DNA of 64,000 bases from Oxalobacter formigenes (GTDB lineage Bacteria > Pseudomonadota > Gammaproteobacteria > Burkholderiales > Burkholderiaceae_D). Below, in pieces: positions 33,457 to 46,300 of this stretch; position 1 is the stretch's first letter, and the number at the start of each line of letters is the position of its first letter. Location of the stretch: the NCBI RefSeq assembly GCF_002127965.1, contig NZ_CP018787.1, positions 1,922,001-1,986,000 on the forward strand. Reading direction: 5' to 3'. A program made the position numbers and the translations under genes. The notes beneath the pieces were generated by a model. The model was not told the DNA's origin and searched no databases. It saw nothing but the letters and a program-made list of their open reading frames with translations.

Positions 33457-36400
33457 TTACATCTTGAGCGCGTGATTGTCCATCAGCTGCTGCATCAGGT
33501 GATCCGCCTGATCCTGAGCGTTCATGCCACCAATGCCATGAACGCCTTTCATGTCGATCGTGGCAAGAGCGACGCTACCGTGTTCGCTACCGGCAGCACC
33601 GTCCTGATCGATGGACAGCCTGACCTTAGCCGTTCCTTTTTCCTCGTCATGGCTCATGACTTCCACTTGCAGGAAACCACCCGAGAACAGGTCGCTGCCA
33701 TCCGCTTTCGCTCCTGAACCCAGCAACAGGTCTCCGATATCCAGCACGTCGGCATTGGGGTCCGTCGCCTGATCGCCCAAATGGAAATCGGCAATATGGT
33801 CACCATTGACGACACCATCCAGATCCCCTTGATGATACTGGAACGTATCATGACCGGACCCGCCGGCCAGAACGTCATCACCCTTGCCGCCAACGAGAAT
33901 GTCGTCACCGGAACCGCCGAGGAGAATGTCGTTTCCTTCACCGCCATGCAGGACATCGTTACCCCCCATGCCGATCAGGACATCGTTACCTGCACCGCCC
34001 AGCAGAACGTCATTGCCGTCGTTATGGTGTTCCATCGTTTCAAGACCGTCCGAGAGACCTTTCAACTGTTCCGGACTCATTGCGTGAATGGTGTTCAATA
34101 CCGATTCCGAAGAACTGTCCGAATGAACCAGACCGGCCAGTGCATCGACTGTCGTGCCACTGCCGTCACCGACCATCAGGTCGTGCCCGGCTTCACCATA
34201 CAGGACGTCGTTGCCGTGCGAACCGGTCAGCATATCGTGTCCTGCCGTACCGTGTTCAACCGTATCGGCAGCGGCAATCATGCCGTCCACCGTGTCGGTA
34301 TGCGGATTTCCATCCAGAGGCTGATGCGCCAGATCATCCGTGACATGCCCTGCTCCGGTTTCCGACATCGCAGACAACATCATCGGATCGAAAGATACGC
34401 TCCCTGGAACGTTTACCGGCAAAACTTCCACAGTAGCATTGCCGCCACTTACCGAGATATCGAAAATAATGGTGGTCGATGCCCCTTTCTCATCCGTTGC
34501 CGTAACGGTAAAGCCATGCTGTCCGAACGGGACACCTTCCTTGCCTGCAATCGTCAGAACACCATTTGTAATGGAAGCGTCATACCCGTCCGGCAAGGAA
34601 TTTTTGTCCACCTGAAAAGTCATCGTATCCTTTTCGGCATCCGTAAATGTCTCATTCAGATCGATCCTGACTTCGGTCTGTTCTATCGTGACAGTCGTTT
34701 CCAGTGCACCACTTACTTGCACATTACCGTGCCAGTCGAAATTTCCCTGAACCAGAATATGGGGACCTGAACCGGGATGAAAACTGCCCTTTTCAATGAT
34801 CATGTCGCCTGTGACATAAAAGAGTCCGCCAAAAGCGTCATGCTGTCCGCCACTGTTATTGAAATGTGCGCCATTGCCGATCACACAATCCCCGTCCACA
34901 ATAACGGTCTTGCCCTCGGGAATATTGAAAGAACCATCAAATACAAAATTCCCTTTTGCATTGTCAATGACAATGACATCCGGGCAATTTTCACCCTCAA
35001 TCAGTTTCAGATAATCCGCCAGAGTGCTGACTTTTTCAGATCCCCTGATCGCCTCTTCATAACTGACACCGCCATTATGATCCTTGAAGATGGAATGGTT
35101 TCCATGATCGCCTTCATACCTGTCTACACCGTTGATGGAGGCACTGGTTCCGTCATTAGTCAGGCCACCGGCGACAATACGATTCCCGCCCGTCGGTACC
35201 GTGATCGTTTCCGTCGAAACCGTCACGTCAGCCGAGGCATCCCCGGCAACCGGAGCATGATTTTCCGGAACCGGTGGTGTTGAGGACGGATCGATCACAA
35301 TAGTACCTGTCGCTGTATCGCCATCGTGATCTTTCACGGACAATTCGATTTCAAGCGGCTTGTCTTCATAATCCGGTGCCGGCTTGAATGTGTAATCAAA
35401 GTGACCGTCTTTTCCACCGGTCAGCGTCAACGTGCCAGCCACAACATCCAGCGGTGCCAATTCCCCGTTCGATCCCGCCTTGAAAACAAAATCAATACCA
35501 TCGACCCTGACATGAATACCTGTATCCGTAAAACTGTCCGAAGCGCCGTCGGCACCGTAATCGATCGTCAGAGCTCCTTCGAAAACCGTCGATCCATCCA
35601 CACCGGCAACCGCATTGTTGTCCCCTGCACTGATTTGCGGAACGTCGTCGATGATATCGACCTTGACCGTCACATTCTGAATCTGCCCGTCGGGCCCCTT
35701 GACCTGGATCGTTATCGTATCGGCACCGGAAGCCGTGCCAGCGGTATTCTGATCCGGAGCATGGTCATAAGCCTTTTCAAGCCGGTATTCCCACTGTCCT
35801 TCCCCATTCCGGACGAGCTTGCCGTACATGCCTTCGCCATAATGTCCATCGGCCGATTCGACGATTTCATAACCGTCCGCCAGCTTCAACACGGCCACCT
35901 CCGAACCGTCCACGGGATTGTTCAGCCCGGCTTCATTGACGACAAGGGAAGCATCCACCGGATCGACAGACGGTGCCGATTCATTGCCGTTTACGGTTAT
36001 GTGAATATCCTTGATATCGAAAGCATTGTGCGAATCCTTCACACCGATATGAAAAACCTCGTCAGTCAGCACACCGTCCTTGCCGAGACCCTGGACAAGT
36101 TCCCAGGCACCTTCAGGGCCTTCACCCTTGCCGTAAAGCCGGTAAGTATAATCACCGGTGTCCGGATCGATCGTCAAAACGCCATACTTGCCCTCCAGTT
36201 GCGTCACCGGTTTGTAGTTCTCGAACCGGTTGGAAGCGAAGTTGTCGGTTCTTCCGTCGTAATCCCCCGGATTATTGCCGTTCATCGTCGGATTGGTGAT
36301 GATATGGAAGGTATGGGTATCATTGATATCGTCATCCGCCACGGAGAGAATGTTATCCCCGAGAAGATTGCCGTGCACATCGGAACCGGCCGTTACGCCA

Positions 36401-39400
36401 AGCGGTGTGTCACTGACCGTCAATTCGGGCCGGTCGTTCCTTCCCGTGATATTGATTGTGAAGTCATGCGAGGAAGAGGCGCCATGTTCATCGGTTACGG
36501 TCACATTGAAATTCAGCGAATGCGAATCGCCGAGATTCATTCCGTCGATCATCGGATTGCCATCTTTGACATCGAAGTAATACTTTCCGGTATTGACGTC
36601 GAGATAAAAATCCCCCACATCGAAATGGAAAACCTTGTACGTACCCGCAGGCAGTTCAGTGTAGTGGTCAGACCCCTTGTCGGCATGTTCTGCCAATACT
36701 TTCGGCGCGGTCAGCGTCAGATCGTCCACCCCGGTTGGCTTGAGACCATTCCCCTGATTTCCCTGTTCCAGCGCATCCTTGTTGGGACCTGAGGTCGTTC
36801 CGTTGACGAAATCAGCCGAAAAAGTCAGGGTACTGCCCCGGTCATCATCGCTGGCACCGAAACTGCCGCTTACCACATCGGAATGGTCTGAAACACGGTT
36901 AGTGTTGCCGTCATTTCCACGCCAGCGTCCCTGCTCGGCCGCTTCCACTTCCCATTTGCCGTCCGCACCGATTGAAGGCTGTTCAATGCCGAGATAATCG
37001 TTGTGTTCAAGCTGGACGAAAGAAGGAGCGTCATTGGCTCCTTCAACCGTCACATGCACAGCGAAATCACTATGGCCCTGGGCATTATGTTCGTCTGTTG
37101 CTGTGACACGAAAATCGATAATGAACTTTTCACCGGCAGCAAGATGATCTGCTGCTTCGCCATTCAGGGTAAACGTATAATTTCCGGTGACAGTATCGAG
37201 TTCAAGCGTCCCGTAATTCGTTTGGATGACTTCAATCGTGTGTTCTTTTCCATCGACCGTTTTGGTGTAGGAATCCCTGTTTTCAATGACAATCTTTTCG
37301 GTTGCACCTGTTCCATTATCCGGAGTCAGGGTGTCACCTTTGAAAACCGCCGCTGTCGTTTCCGACACGACTTTTTTGCCGTCGGAAAGATCCGCTGACA
37401 ATTTGATTACGGAACCGTCATCCGGATCAGAAAAAGGCACTTTTCCTTCGACAACAGTACGATGGTACTGCTCGTTCATATTCCCGTTGTTCTTGCCATC
37501 GCCAGACGTATCCTGATTGCCGTCATACACGCCTTCTTCCTTGACGTGAACCTGAGTACCATTAACTTTGGGGCCATCGTTCGTGCCTTCGATCGTGACA
37601 TTCACTTCCTGCGTAACAAAAGCACCACTACTGTCGGATACCTTAATGTAAAAATCCAGTGGCACCTCTTCACCCTGCGCCAGATTGTTGGCTTTGCCAT
37701 TGTCATTCAAGACAAACTGGTAATCGTAGGTGACCGAACCATCCCCGTTAACAGTCGGAGTCACTGTCAGGGTGCCGTAATCAGTCACCAGCGTGATAAC
37801 ACCCGTTTCCTGATTGGTAATGACCCCTTCCACTGGATTACCGTGTTCATCGGTCAACGTGGCCTTCAGTTTGTCGCCACCGTCCGGATCTTTTACCGTG
37901 AATGAATCTCCGTCAGACTTGATACCCGGCACTTTCGTCTGGTTTTCCCCTTCTGCCCATCCCTTGTCAGGTACTCCTTCGCCTTTGGCTGCCTGACCGG
38001 ACTCCTTGACAACCAGTCCATCTGCGTCTTCAGGAGGGGTTACGATTTCTGGTGCCCGGTTTCCGTGAATGTTGACGGAAACATTCTTTTCATCATATGC
38101 GCCATGTTCATCCGTTACACGAACGTTGAATTCATCAGTCAGGTCCCCCGTCGAAGCACCCGGCTTGAGCGTATACTCATATTCACCGGTATCGGGATTG
38201 ATCCTGACGGTACCGTAGGACGTTTCGATCTCCGTGACCGGATTGCCGTTACCATCGACGCCGAAGCTGTAGCTCAATTTCGCCCCGTGATCGGCATCCG
38301 AACCGGTGACTTTTCCTTCGACAACTTCTCCCTGGTAAGCGTCAATTGCATCCGGTCTGGACAATACCGGTGCATCGTTCGATCCTTCAACCGTGACGCG
38401 AACGGTATGATTGCCAATGGCTCCGGACAAGTCGGTCACCGTTGAGGTAAAGCCCAGATTCAGGAATTCGCCCTGTGCCAGATTGTTGGCCGGGCTGCCT
38501 TCAGCCGTATTCAGTTCAAACGTATATTCACCTGTTGCCGTGTTCAGGGTGAATGTCCCGTAATTCGTCACAATGGTCTGGATACCGTTTTCCGTCGTGT
38601 TCGACAAGACTTCAACCGGAACGGAAACCTTATTTCCTTCCGCGTCCGTTACGACACTGCCTCCGGTCGAGGCTGTTTCGAGATTTTTTTCCCCTCCCTT
38701 GATATCGACGGAATAAGTCAGATTGTCTCCGGCATCCACATCACCGGCTTTCTGGCTCAAATCGCCGTGAACGACAAAACGGTGATGGTTGTCGCCGACG
38801 AAACCGTCATTTCCGCCGATGCCTGACGTACCGGCTCCTTCTTCCTTGACATGGACACTGTCGAATTTAATTGAAGGGGCATCATTCGTCCCGTCAATTT
38901 TGACATGAACATCTTCCGATACAGTGCCTCCACGCCCGTCACTGACTTCGACCTTGTATTCATAATCTGCGGACTGTCCTTCATTCAGGCTGTTGGCGTT
39001 GTCGTTCAGTTCGAAACTGTAGTCGTAGGTAACCGACCCGTCAGGATTGACTGTCGGCGTTACCGTCAGGGTTCCGTACTCGGTTTCCAGTGTCATGACA
39101 CCCGTATCCGGGTCGGTAACGACTCCTTCAACCGGATTGCCCGATCCATCAACCAGTCTGGCCGACAATTCATCGCCATCGGCATCGCCGACGGTAAAGG
39201 AACCGCCCGCTTTCGGCGTTCCGGCAATGGCATGATTATGGTCACCGAGTGCCCAGCCCGGCTTGCCACCCTGTTCAACCGTGCCGACACCGGCCTCTTT
39301 CAGATTCAGCGTGTCGCCATGACGATCGATAATGGTTGGCGCATTATTGGCGGCTTCTTCGCCTGCTGTATCCGGATTGATGAAAAAGCGCGGTTCAGCG

Positions 39401-39873
39401 GTTTGCGCAGCCGCCGTATCAAGCGGACTGGCGGAGGTATCCGTTCCGAATCCCGGCGTGACTTCAGCACTCGCCCCTTCCTGATTGACGACGACGAACG
39501 AGTGCGAACCGGAATGTCCCGGATCACCTGCCGTGCCTGCATCGGCACCCGCTGCAGTCGCTTCGGCGATCTGTGTCGGGTCCATACCCGCTGCGATCAT
39601 GGCCTGAATGTCTTCAACGCTCTGTCCGGCAGCCTCTGCTGTCCGGGTATTACCTGTCGGATCGAGAACGGACTGGTCGAGAACCAGCTTGTCGTTGCTT
39701 CCGACAGTTGCAAAACCGCCATTGTCGAACTGGATAAGAACAGTGGAACCAGCGGATGACTGGATGGTTTCATTCAGTTCAACTGCGTCGCCGACGCGCA
39801 AGACACGGGTATTTCCTCTGGAGTCTGTTGCGGTGGTCGTCCCTACCAGCGCCCTGACAATTCCGATAGCCAT
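33457..39873 (-). CDS. Giant LapA-like RTX adhesin 2
   Basis: 2138 residues. The retention module (MAIGIVRALVGTTTATDSRG; TAAG at 106-109) is followed by about seven VCBS/cadherin-like repeats with GTNDAP, GSNDAP or GRNDRP signatures. Around residues 1560-1730 there is a different segment (RIVAGGLTNDGTSASINGVD; NAKGNFVFDGSFNIPEGKTV; VIGNGAHFNNSGG), possibly a short beta-helix, with two Cys, which are rare in these proteins. RTX nonapeptides follow (LLGGAGNDVLIGMGGNDVLH; GGEGNDILLGGSGDDILVGG) and then the type I secretion C-terminus. Expected to be a surface-retained, LapG-releasable adhesin. AAGGTAATTAA precedes the start. The middle is unlike adhesins 1 and 3, while both ends are alike, which points to gene conversion or domain shuffling. 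Confidence 0.92.
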   Translation of the reverse strand: MAIGIVRALVGTTTATDSRGNTRVLRVGDAVELNETIQSSAGSTVLIQFDNGGFATVGSNDKLVLDQSVLDPTGNTRTAEAAGQSVEDIQAMIAAGMDPTQIAEATAAGADAGTAGDPGHSGSHSFVVVNQEGASAEVTPGFGTDTSASPLDTAAAQTAEPRFFINPDTAGEEAANNAPTIIDRHGDTLNLKEAGVGTVEQGGKPGWALGDHNHAIAGTPKAGGSFTVGDADGDELSARLVDGSGNPVEGVVTDPDTGVMTLETEYGTLTVTPTVNPDGSVTYDYSFELNDNANSLNEGQSADYEYKVEVSDGRGGTVSEDVHVKIDGTNDAPSIKFDSVHVKEEGAGTSGIGGNDGFVGDNHHRFVVHGDLSQKAGDVDAGDNLTYSVDIKGGEKNLETASTGGSVVTDAEGNKVSVPVEVLSNTTENGIQTIVTNYGTFTLNTATGEYTFELNTAEGSPANNLAQGEFLNLGFTSTVTDLSGAIGNHTVRVTVEGSNDAPVLSRPDAIDAYQGEVVEGKVTGSDADHGAKLSYSFGVDGNGNPVTEIETSYGTVRINPDTGEYEYTLKPGASTGDLTDEFNVRVTDEHGAYDEKNVSVNIHGNRAPEIVTPPEDADGLVVKESGQAAKGEGVPDKGWAEGENQTKVPGIKSDGDSFTVKDPDGGDKLKATLTDEHGNPVEGVITNQETGVITLVTDYGTLTVTPTVNGDGSVTYDYQFVLNDNGKANNLAQGEEVPLDFYIKVSDSSGAFVTQEVNVTIEGTNDGPKVNGTQVHVKEEGVYDGNQDTSGDGKNNGNMNEQYHRTVVEGKVPFSDPDDGSVIKLSADLSDGKKVVSETTAAVFKGDTLTPDNGTGATEKIVIENRDSYTKTVDGKEHTIEVIQTNYGTLELDTVTGNYTFTLNGEAADHLAAGEKFIIDFRVTATDEHNAQGHSDFAVHVTVEGANDAPSFVQLEHNDYLGIEQPSIGADGKWEVEAAEQGRWRGNDGNTNRVSDHSDVVSGSFGASDDDRGSTLTFSADFVNGTTSGPNKDALEQGNQGNGLKPTGVDDLTLTAPKVLAEHADKGSDHYTELPAGTYKVFHFDVGDFYLDVNTGKYYFDVKDGNPMIDGMNLGDSHSLNFNVTVTDEHGASSSHDFTINITGRNDRPELTVSDTPLGVTAGSDVHGNLLGDNILSVADDDINDTHTFHIITNPTMNGNNPGDYDGRTDNFASNRFENYKPVTQLEGKYGVLTIDPDTGDYTYRLYGKGEGPEGAWELVQGLGKDGVLTDEVFHIGVKDSHNAFDIKDIHITVNGNESAPSVDPVDASLVVNEAGLNNPVDGSEVAVLKLADGYEIVESADGHYGEGMYGKLVRNGEGQWEYRLEKAYDHAPDQNTAGTASGADTITIQVKGPDGQIQNVTVKVDIIDDVPQISAGDNNAVAGVDGSTVFEGALTIDYGADGASDSFTDTGIHVRVDGIDFVFKAGSNGELAPLDVVAGTLTLTGGKDGHFDYTFKPAPDYEDKPLEIELSVKDHDGDTATGTIVIDPSSTPPVPENHAPVAGDASADVTVSTETITVPTGGNRIVAGGLTNDGTSASINGVDRYEGDHGNHSIFKDHNGGVSYEEAIRGSEKVSTLADYLKLIEGENCPDVIVIDNAKGNFVFDGSFNIPEGKTVIVDGDCVIGNGAHFNNSGGQHDAFGGLFYVTGDMIIEKGSFHPGSGPHILVQGNFDWHGNVQVSGALETTVTIEQTEVRIDLNETFTDAEKDTMTFQVDKNSLPDGYDASITNGVLTIAGKEGVPFGQHGFTVTATDEKGASTTIIFDISVSGGNATVEVLPVNVPGSVSFDPMMLSAMSETGAGHVTDDLAHQPLDGNPHTDTVDGMIAAADTVEHGTAGHDMLTGSHGNDVLYGEAGHDLMVGDGSGTTVDALAGLVHSDSSSESVLNTIHAMSPEQLKGLSDGLETMEHHNDGNDVLLGGAGNDVLIGMGGNDVLHGGEGNDILLGGSGDDILVGGKGDDVLAGGSGHDTFQYHQGDLDGVVNGDHIADFHLGDQATDPNADVLDIGDLLLGSGAKADGSDLFSGGFLQVEVMSHDEEKGTAKVRLSIDQDGAAGSEHGSVALATIDMKGVHGIGGMNAQDQADHLMQQLMDNHALKM

Positions 39874-40002
39874 TTAATTACCTTTTTGTGTGAAGGATTT
39901 TGTTTGGGACCGGTCAAGCTGAAAAACGTCCTGAATTTTGATATTTCCCAAACAACATTATTCTGATATTACTTAGAATAAATGTTTCACCTGCACAAAA
40001 CC

Positions 40003-40019
40003 ATTGTCCAAAGGTACTA
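40003..40019 (-). promoter_or_regulatory. Shared 17-bp adhesin element, copy 2
   Basis: In gene direction TAGTACCTTTGGACAAT, 130 bases before the adhesin 2 start. Confidence 0.6.
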
Positions 40020-40300
40020 ATTTCCCCAAAAAAATTGGAAAATGGAAAATCTTTTTAAACTCATCAAATATTCATTAATTCCATTCAAAATCGCTTAATT
40101 TACATCAAAACGAATAATTTCCTCACGGAAATCAGTTTCTGCAATTCAACATTTCAGGCAAAATGTCATTTCCCTGAAGAAATACCATTCTCCAGTAAGC
40201 TCCTGCTGCCGCAGCAGATAAAAAACCGTGATGCAAACGATGGCCGAACGATACGATGCGGAAAAGTCCATCCGGACGGGATCAGGAAAGCAATAAAAAA

Positions 40301-40323
40301 GGGAATACGATAAACGTATTCCC
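40301..40323 (-). terminator. Terminator of adhesin 3
   Basis: Perfect stem GGGAATACG / CGTATTCCC with loop ATAAA; six T follow on the minus strand, 23 bases after the stop. Confidence 0.85.
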
Positions 40324-40345
40324 CTGATACCAAAAAAACGGTATG

Positions 40346-43300
40346 TCAGAACCTGATCGAAGAGTTGTCTATCAATTGCTGCATCAGATTCTCGATCTGA
40401 TCATGTGCACCACCCAATGCATGAATGCCGGACATGTCGATGGTCGCCAGATCGACGCTTCCGTAAACATCGCCGGCAGAGCCATCAGGATCGATCGTCA
40501 GCTTGACCGTCGCTGTTCCCATCTCGTCATCGTGTTTCAATACTTCCAGATTCAGGAAGCCGCCAACAATCAGATCCTGATCGCCAACATGACCTGAGAG
40601 GATATCCGAGATATCCAGAATGTCGCCATCCGGATCGATATCGCCGTTTGCCGGATTCAGGTTGCCGACATGGAAATCCAGAATACGATCGCCTGCCGAA
40701 CCACTATCGCCCAGATCACTGATATGCCATTTGAACGTATCGCTTCCGGAACCGCCTACCAGAATGTCGTTACCCCCTCCTCCGACAAGGATATCGTTTC
40801 CGTCACCGCCAAAGAGGTAATCGTTACCCTGGCCGCCATGCAGCTCGTCATGGCCACCTTCACCGAAAAGAACCTGGCTATGCGTGGCGTCAGCCTGACC
40901 CAGCACATCGTTTTCCGTGCCGCCTAACTGTGTATGCAAATCGTTCAGGCTGATTTCGAATGTGGCATTGACGCCATCGGGATGCCACTGATCTGCCAGC
41001 TTGTAATCGAAAGCTTCTTTCAGCGTTTCCCCGTTCGACCGGGCAAGCGCCATGTCGTGGAGGCTCGCTTCAGACATATCCAGCGTGTACTGGTAAGCAT
41101 GCGTGGCTTCATCGAAATGCAGGCTGCCGTATTTGCCAACGATCTCACCAGACTCACTGGCATGTTCAAACCGGTAAGACAGCATATCGCCTTCAGAATC
41201 GGCAGCAGGCAGTGTTCCCGACACCATCGGGCTCACATCCAGATCGGATAATGAAAGACTTGCAGAAAGTGGTTCGGCAGGCAGCGTATTGCTTCCTTCG
41301 ATGCCGACCGTCAGATCGCCCGACATTGCGGATTCAAGACCGTCGCTGACCTGAATCTGGACATTCACGTTTTGGGTTGTGCCCGACGCAACTTCTCCTT
41401 TTGCCTCGTCCGATGCTTCAAAACGGTACGACCAGTCATACTGACCGTTTGCATTGATTGTACCGGTCAGGGTGAAGCTTCCCAATCCATCGATGTCGAC
41501 ACTTCCCCCCGTTCCCTGCTCATTGAGCGTCACGGCATGCGGTACACCCTCGACAATGATGGAAAGCGTGTGCGTATCCTTCGCATCGACATCGACAAAG
41601 GAAAAATTCCCCGTATTGTCATCTACATTTGACGAAGAGGAGAGGATATCCGGTCCATCATTGGTCCCCTCAACATGTACAGTCACATCTGCCGGATCGG
41701 AAGGCATGCCCGCACCGTTCACGGCGACGACATTGAAATGGTCGGTAACCCGTTCCCCGTTGCCGAGAGACTGGGTGGCATCCAGCGAACTGTCCAGCGT
41801 GTAGGTATATTTTCCTGTCAGCGGATCAATGCTGATCTTGCCGTACGTTCCCTGCATGTCGGTGACCAGCCTGCCGTCATCCGTCAGGAAAGCGTATGTC
41901 GGCGCACCGGCTCCCGCATCCACGGTACTGGCACTGGCCGAGCCGGTAAATCCGGCTCCCGCACCCGCCGCATCTTCGACAAGAGGTGCATCCGCATTGT
42001 CGGGACTGGTGACAGGATCAGTTGGAGCCGTAGCGACTCCGGTGATGTCGATAGTCAGATCCTGGCTGGTACTGTGACCCTGGGTGTCCGTCACCGTGAT
42101 TCTCTGGGTGATTTCGTACAATTCACCGGGTGCCATCGCTCTGACGGTATCGGAATTGTTGTCCAGCGTGAACGTATATTTTCCGGTAGCCGGATCGATC
42201 GTAAACGTTCCGTAGTCATTCGTGACCGACAGTCTTGGCTGCCCGTCTGCATCCGTTCCGAAACTGTAAGACAAATGCCCCTGATCGACGGTATCGCTGT
42301 CAAAGCCTTTCGCGACACCCTCAAACGTGGTCGTGTCGCCCTCGCGTACCGTAATCACGTTGCCGACCATCAGAGTCGGTGCATCGTCCGTACCGGATAC
42401 ATTTACCGTTATCGTGACGTTCCGGGTCACGCCGTACTCGTCTTTTGCCGTAATGACAAACGTATCCTTGCCGCCGTTTTTACTATCGAGCCCCTGTACT
42501 GCAGCGTCGGCATTATTCAGCGTATAAACGTACTTGCCATCCACCAGCTGCAAGGTTCCGTATGTTCCCTGTGCAACCGTTTTTCCGTCAACGGTGAACG
42601 TAAGATTGGAAATACCCTGATCGTCTGTGAACAGGCTACCCAGCGAACCACTATCGGTCACTTTTGCATCTTCCGTCACACCCAGCGTGACATCGGAAGC
42701 GATCACTTCCGGACCGTAATTGGTGCCGTTGATGTTGACGGTTACGTCTTGCGGTTCGCTATAGTCCTTCCCGTCGAAAGCAACAACCTTGAAAATTTCG
42801 GAAAGGTTCTTTCCCGCAGGCAAATGCCAGACCTTATTGCCCTGTGCATCGGTATAGAGCAATTCCGGAGGCAGCTTGTCAGTATTCAGGTGGTAGGTGT
42901 ACTTGCCGTTCGCATCGATTTCGACAGTTCCGTACTGCGTTTCCATGGACGTCACATGATTGCCATTCCCGTCAACAAAGTAAAACGTGACGGTTTCAGT
43001 TCCGCCGGTCGGTTTTCCTGTTGAATCCAGTGCATGGTCGATGTCCGTCGCCGTCACCGTTCCGGTTGCCGTCATGGAACCGGAAAGACCGTCGTGGCCT
43101 GTTTCATTGATGGCCGAGTCCATCGCGCCGGTGATGACCGGCGCATCGTTCGTGCCATGAATGGTGATCTCGATTTTCGCGTCGCTGCCGTCGGTATTTT
43201 TCACGACCTGACCGTTCAACATGAGCGTGAAATCTTCCGTGACCGTTTCGCCGTCTGCCATGCTCTGGACCCGACCGGGCTTGCCATCTTCGCCGTTATA

Positions 43301-46300
43301 CAGGGTATAGGTATATTTGCCCGTCACCGGATCGATGACCAGATATCCGAACTTGCCTTCCACGCTGACGAGATTGCCGTCTGCGGCACTGCTCTGGACT
43401 TGTTTGCCGTCAGAACCCTGAATGCCGAATACGCGATCCGGCGAATCTCCCGTAGTTCCGTCGCCCCATTTCGTGTGAAGCTGTCCTTCGAAAACCGTGC
43501 TTTCCACATGAGTCGTACCCGGTATGTCCCTGCCGTCTTCGGACACTGAACCGGTCAGATTACTGTTGCTGTCATCGAAAGCAAGGCCTTTTCCGGGTTC
43601 CGTACCGCCCTGATCCGGGTCAGGAGGTTCAATCGTAATGGTAATGTCCCGACCTTCGGAAACGGCACCGTGCGTGTCAACCGCCACCACCTTGGCGCTG
43701 TCGTTCAACAGTTTGCCCGCTTCCTGTGCCGCTTTCAGGGCCGCGTCAAGATCCGCGCTCTCATTGTCCAGCGTATATTTATAGTGTGTCGTGACAGTGC
43801 CGTCGGCATTCTGTTCATACATCAGGACAATCGTGCCGAATTCGGTCTTGAGTTCAGTGACCGGCTTGCCGTCTTTCCCCACCAGCATGTACTTGAGTCC
43901 CGCCGCGTTATCCACGTCGGACATGAGGCCGCCATTCAGGGCTCCGGTAAAGATGACACCCGGATTATCCATGTCTGACGTATCGTCATCCTCGAAAACG
44001 TCCTGCCGGACTTTCCCGGTGAAAGAGGCGTCTTCCTTCATATCGAGAACCGGGCTGTCGTTGGTGCCCTTGATCTCGATCGTGATTTCTTTCTCGATTG
44101 TCTTGCCACCCCCGATCGTCGCCTGAACCCTGAACGTTTCGTAGCGGACGTCGCCTTCATTCATCGACTGAACCAGTTTCGACCCGTTTTCAGAGAGAGT
44201 ATAGGTATAGCTGCCATCCGGATTGACCGTCAGCGCACCGAGCGGCTGGCCTTCTGCGCCCTCTGCAAAACCGGTCTGCCCCTGATTGCTCCAGGTAACG
44301 CTTCCCTTGTCCTCGGCATCGACGACATTGTCGAGCGCAAGTTTGCCATCGATGGACGGGTTCGTCGCTGCATGGTTGATGTCTGCACCGGCATCTTCAA
44401 AAATAATCGTATTGCCATTGACCGTAATGACCGGATTGTCTGCAGAACCGGTCATGTCGATCACGAGCTCGCCCGAGGTATAGGCATTTTGCGGATCGGT
44501 CACGCGGATGTTGAATACTTCCTGCTCAAGCACCGATTGGGTAAGATTCTGTCCCGGATTCAGGGATTCGAGCAGTTCCGGATGGATAACGGTATATTTG
44601 TAACTGCCATCCTTGCCCAGTTCCAGCACCCCGTACTTGCCTTCCAGAACCTGAACCAGCCTGCCGTTGCTTTCGATGGAAAAAACGAGATCGCCCGGAT
44701 TGTGCTGTGCATCCGGATCGTCCGCTTTCAGCTGTCCATGAATGACCTTGTTACCGTTTTCTTCCAGCGCTTCCGAACTCGTCGCCCCGCTGGTCAGATC
44801 CGTCGTGAAATATGGCCGGTCATTGGTACCGTGGATGTAAATATCCAGTTTCTGGCCCGTGACCATATCATCAGGGTGCCGGTCGTCACGGACTGCCAGT
44901 TCAATACCTGTGAGCTTGAACAGTTCACCTGCATTCAGGGCATCGACCCGCGCACCGGCTTCCCCTTCCGAGGCCAGCGTGAAAGAATAGTGTCCATTCG
45001 CATCGATGGTCAGGGTTCCATAAGCCGTTTCAAGCGAGCCTTCATGGAAATTGCCGTCAGCATCCTTGAAGCCGTAAACCAGATGACCGGCGCTATCCCC
45101 ATCGACCGGGGTGACCTTGAAGTTTCCTTCTGCCGATTGTGTCGCCTGATTCTCTTCATTGGTATTGAAATTGACGCCCGCTTCCGTGATCTGGATAACC
45201 TGTGCATCAGGTGAATCGACCCTGATGGCATCGTCCTTCCCGTGAATGGTCACCGAAACATCCCTGATATCGAACGCCCCCTGTGAATCCTTCACCACCA
45301 CATGGAAGGTTTCCGTACGCGTTTCACCGCTGTGCAGTTCCTGAACGGCCTGACTGTCGTTATTTAACGTAAAGACATATTTTCCGGTTGCCGGATCGAT
45401 CGAGAGCGTGCCATAAGTGCCTTCCATACTGGACGACATGGCCGGCGTCTTGCCTTCGACAGACGTCTGCTCCGTCATGCCGAACGTGAAACTTTCACCC
45501 TTTGCGCCACCGGCATCCGGATCGGTTACGCTGACTGTGCCGGAAGCGGTCAGGGCATTGTCTTCAGTCACGTCCAGTGAGGGCTGGTTCAGCGTCAGAT
45601 GCGGGACATCGTTTGTCCCGTTGATCTTTGCCTGAACCCAGGTTGTATTCGAAGCGCCGTGTTCGTCCGTCACCTTGAGGTTCAGGCGCAACTCGGGCGT
45701 ATTGGTACCATTCAGCTGTTCACCTGCATTGAGCTGCTGTACTTCCGGAGCATCGTTGTTCAGCGTGAAGGTGTATTCGCCCGTTTTGGTGTCGAGCGTA
45801 AACGTGCCATACCTGGTCACCAGTGTCTGCATGCCATTGGCATCGATCTCGCTGGCTCCCGGATTGGTCATGGTACAGACCAGTTTATCCTGCGGAGAAT
45901 CCACGTCAGAAAAACCGATGGTATTGGAAGCATTGCCCTTTCCGTCCGTGACAACATTGCCTCCGTTGGCGACGCCACTTTCCGTCACCGCGACCGAGTT
46001 GCCGGAACCAAATACAGGCGCGTCATTGGAACCGGTAATGTTCACCGTCACATGCTCTTCGGAAAAAGCGCCGTGTTCGTCGATTACCCGGATGGTATAA
46101 CCGTTACCATTTGTCGGATCGACCTTCTGCCCTTCAACCAGTTTCTGGGTGTCAGGAGAACTGTTATTCAATTCATACCAGTACCTGCCTGAATTCGGAT
46201 CGATGTGCATCGTACCGTACGCGTTGGAAATCGAGGTGACCGGATGGCCTTCTGCATCGCTTCCGAAGCTGTACTTCAGTGTCGCACCATGATCCGCATC

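Larger units (their letters stand above)
39874..40345. other. Intergenic region before adhesin 2
   Basis: 472 AT-rich bases with the shared adhesin element (40003-40019) and the adhesin 3 terminator (40301-40323). No coding frame supported. Confidence 0.5.
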
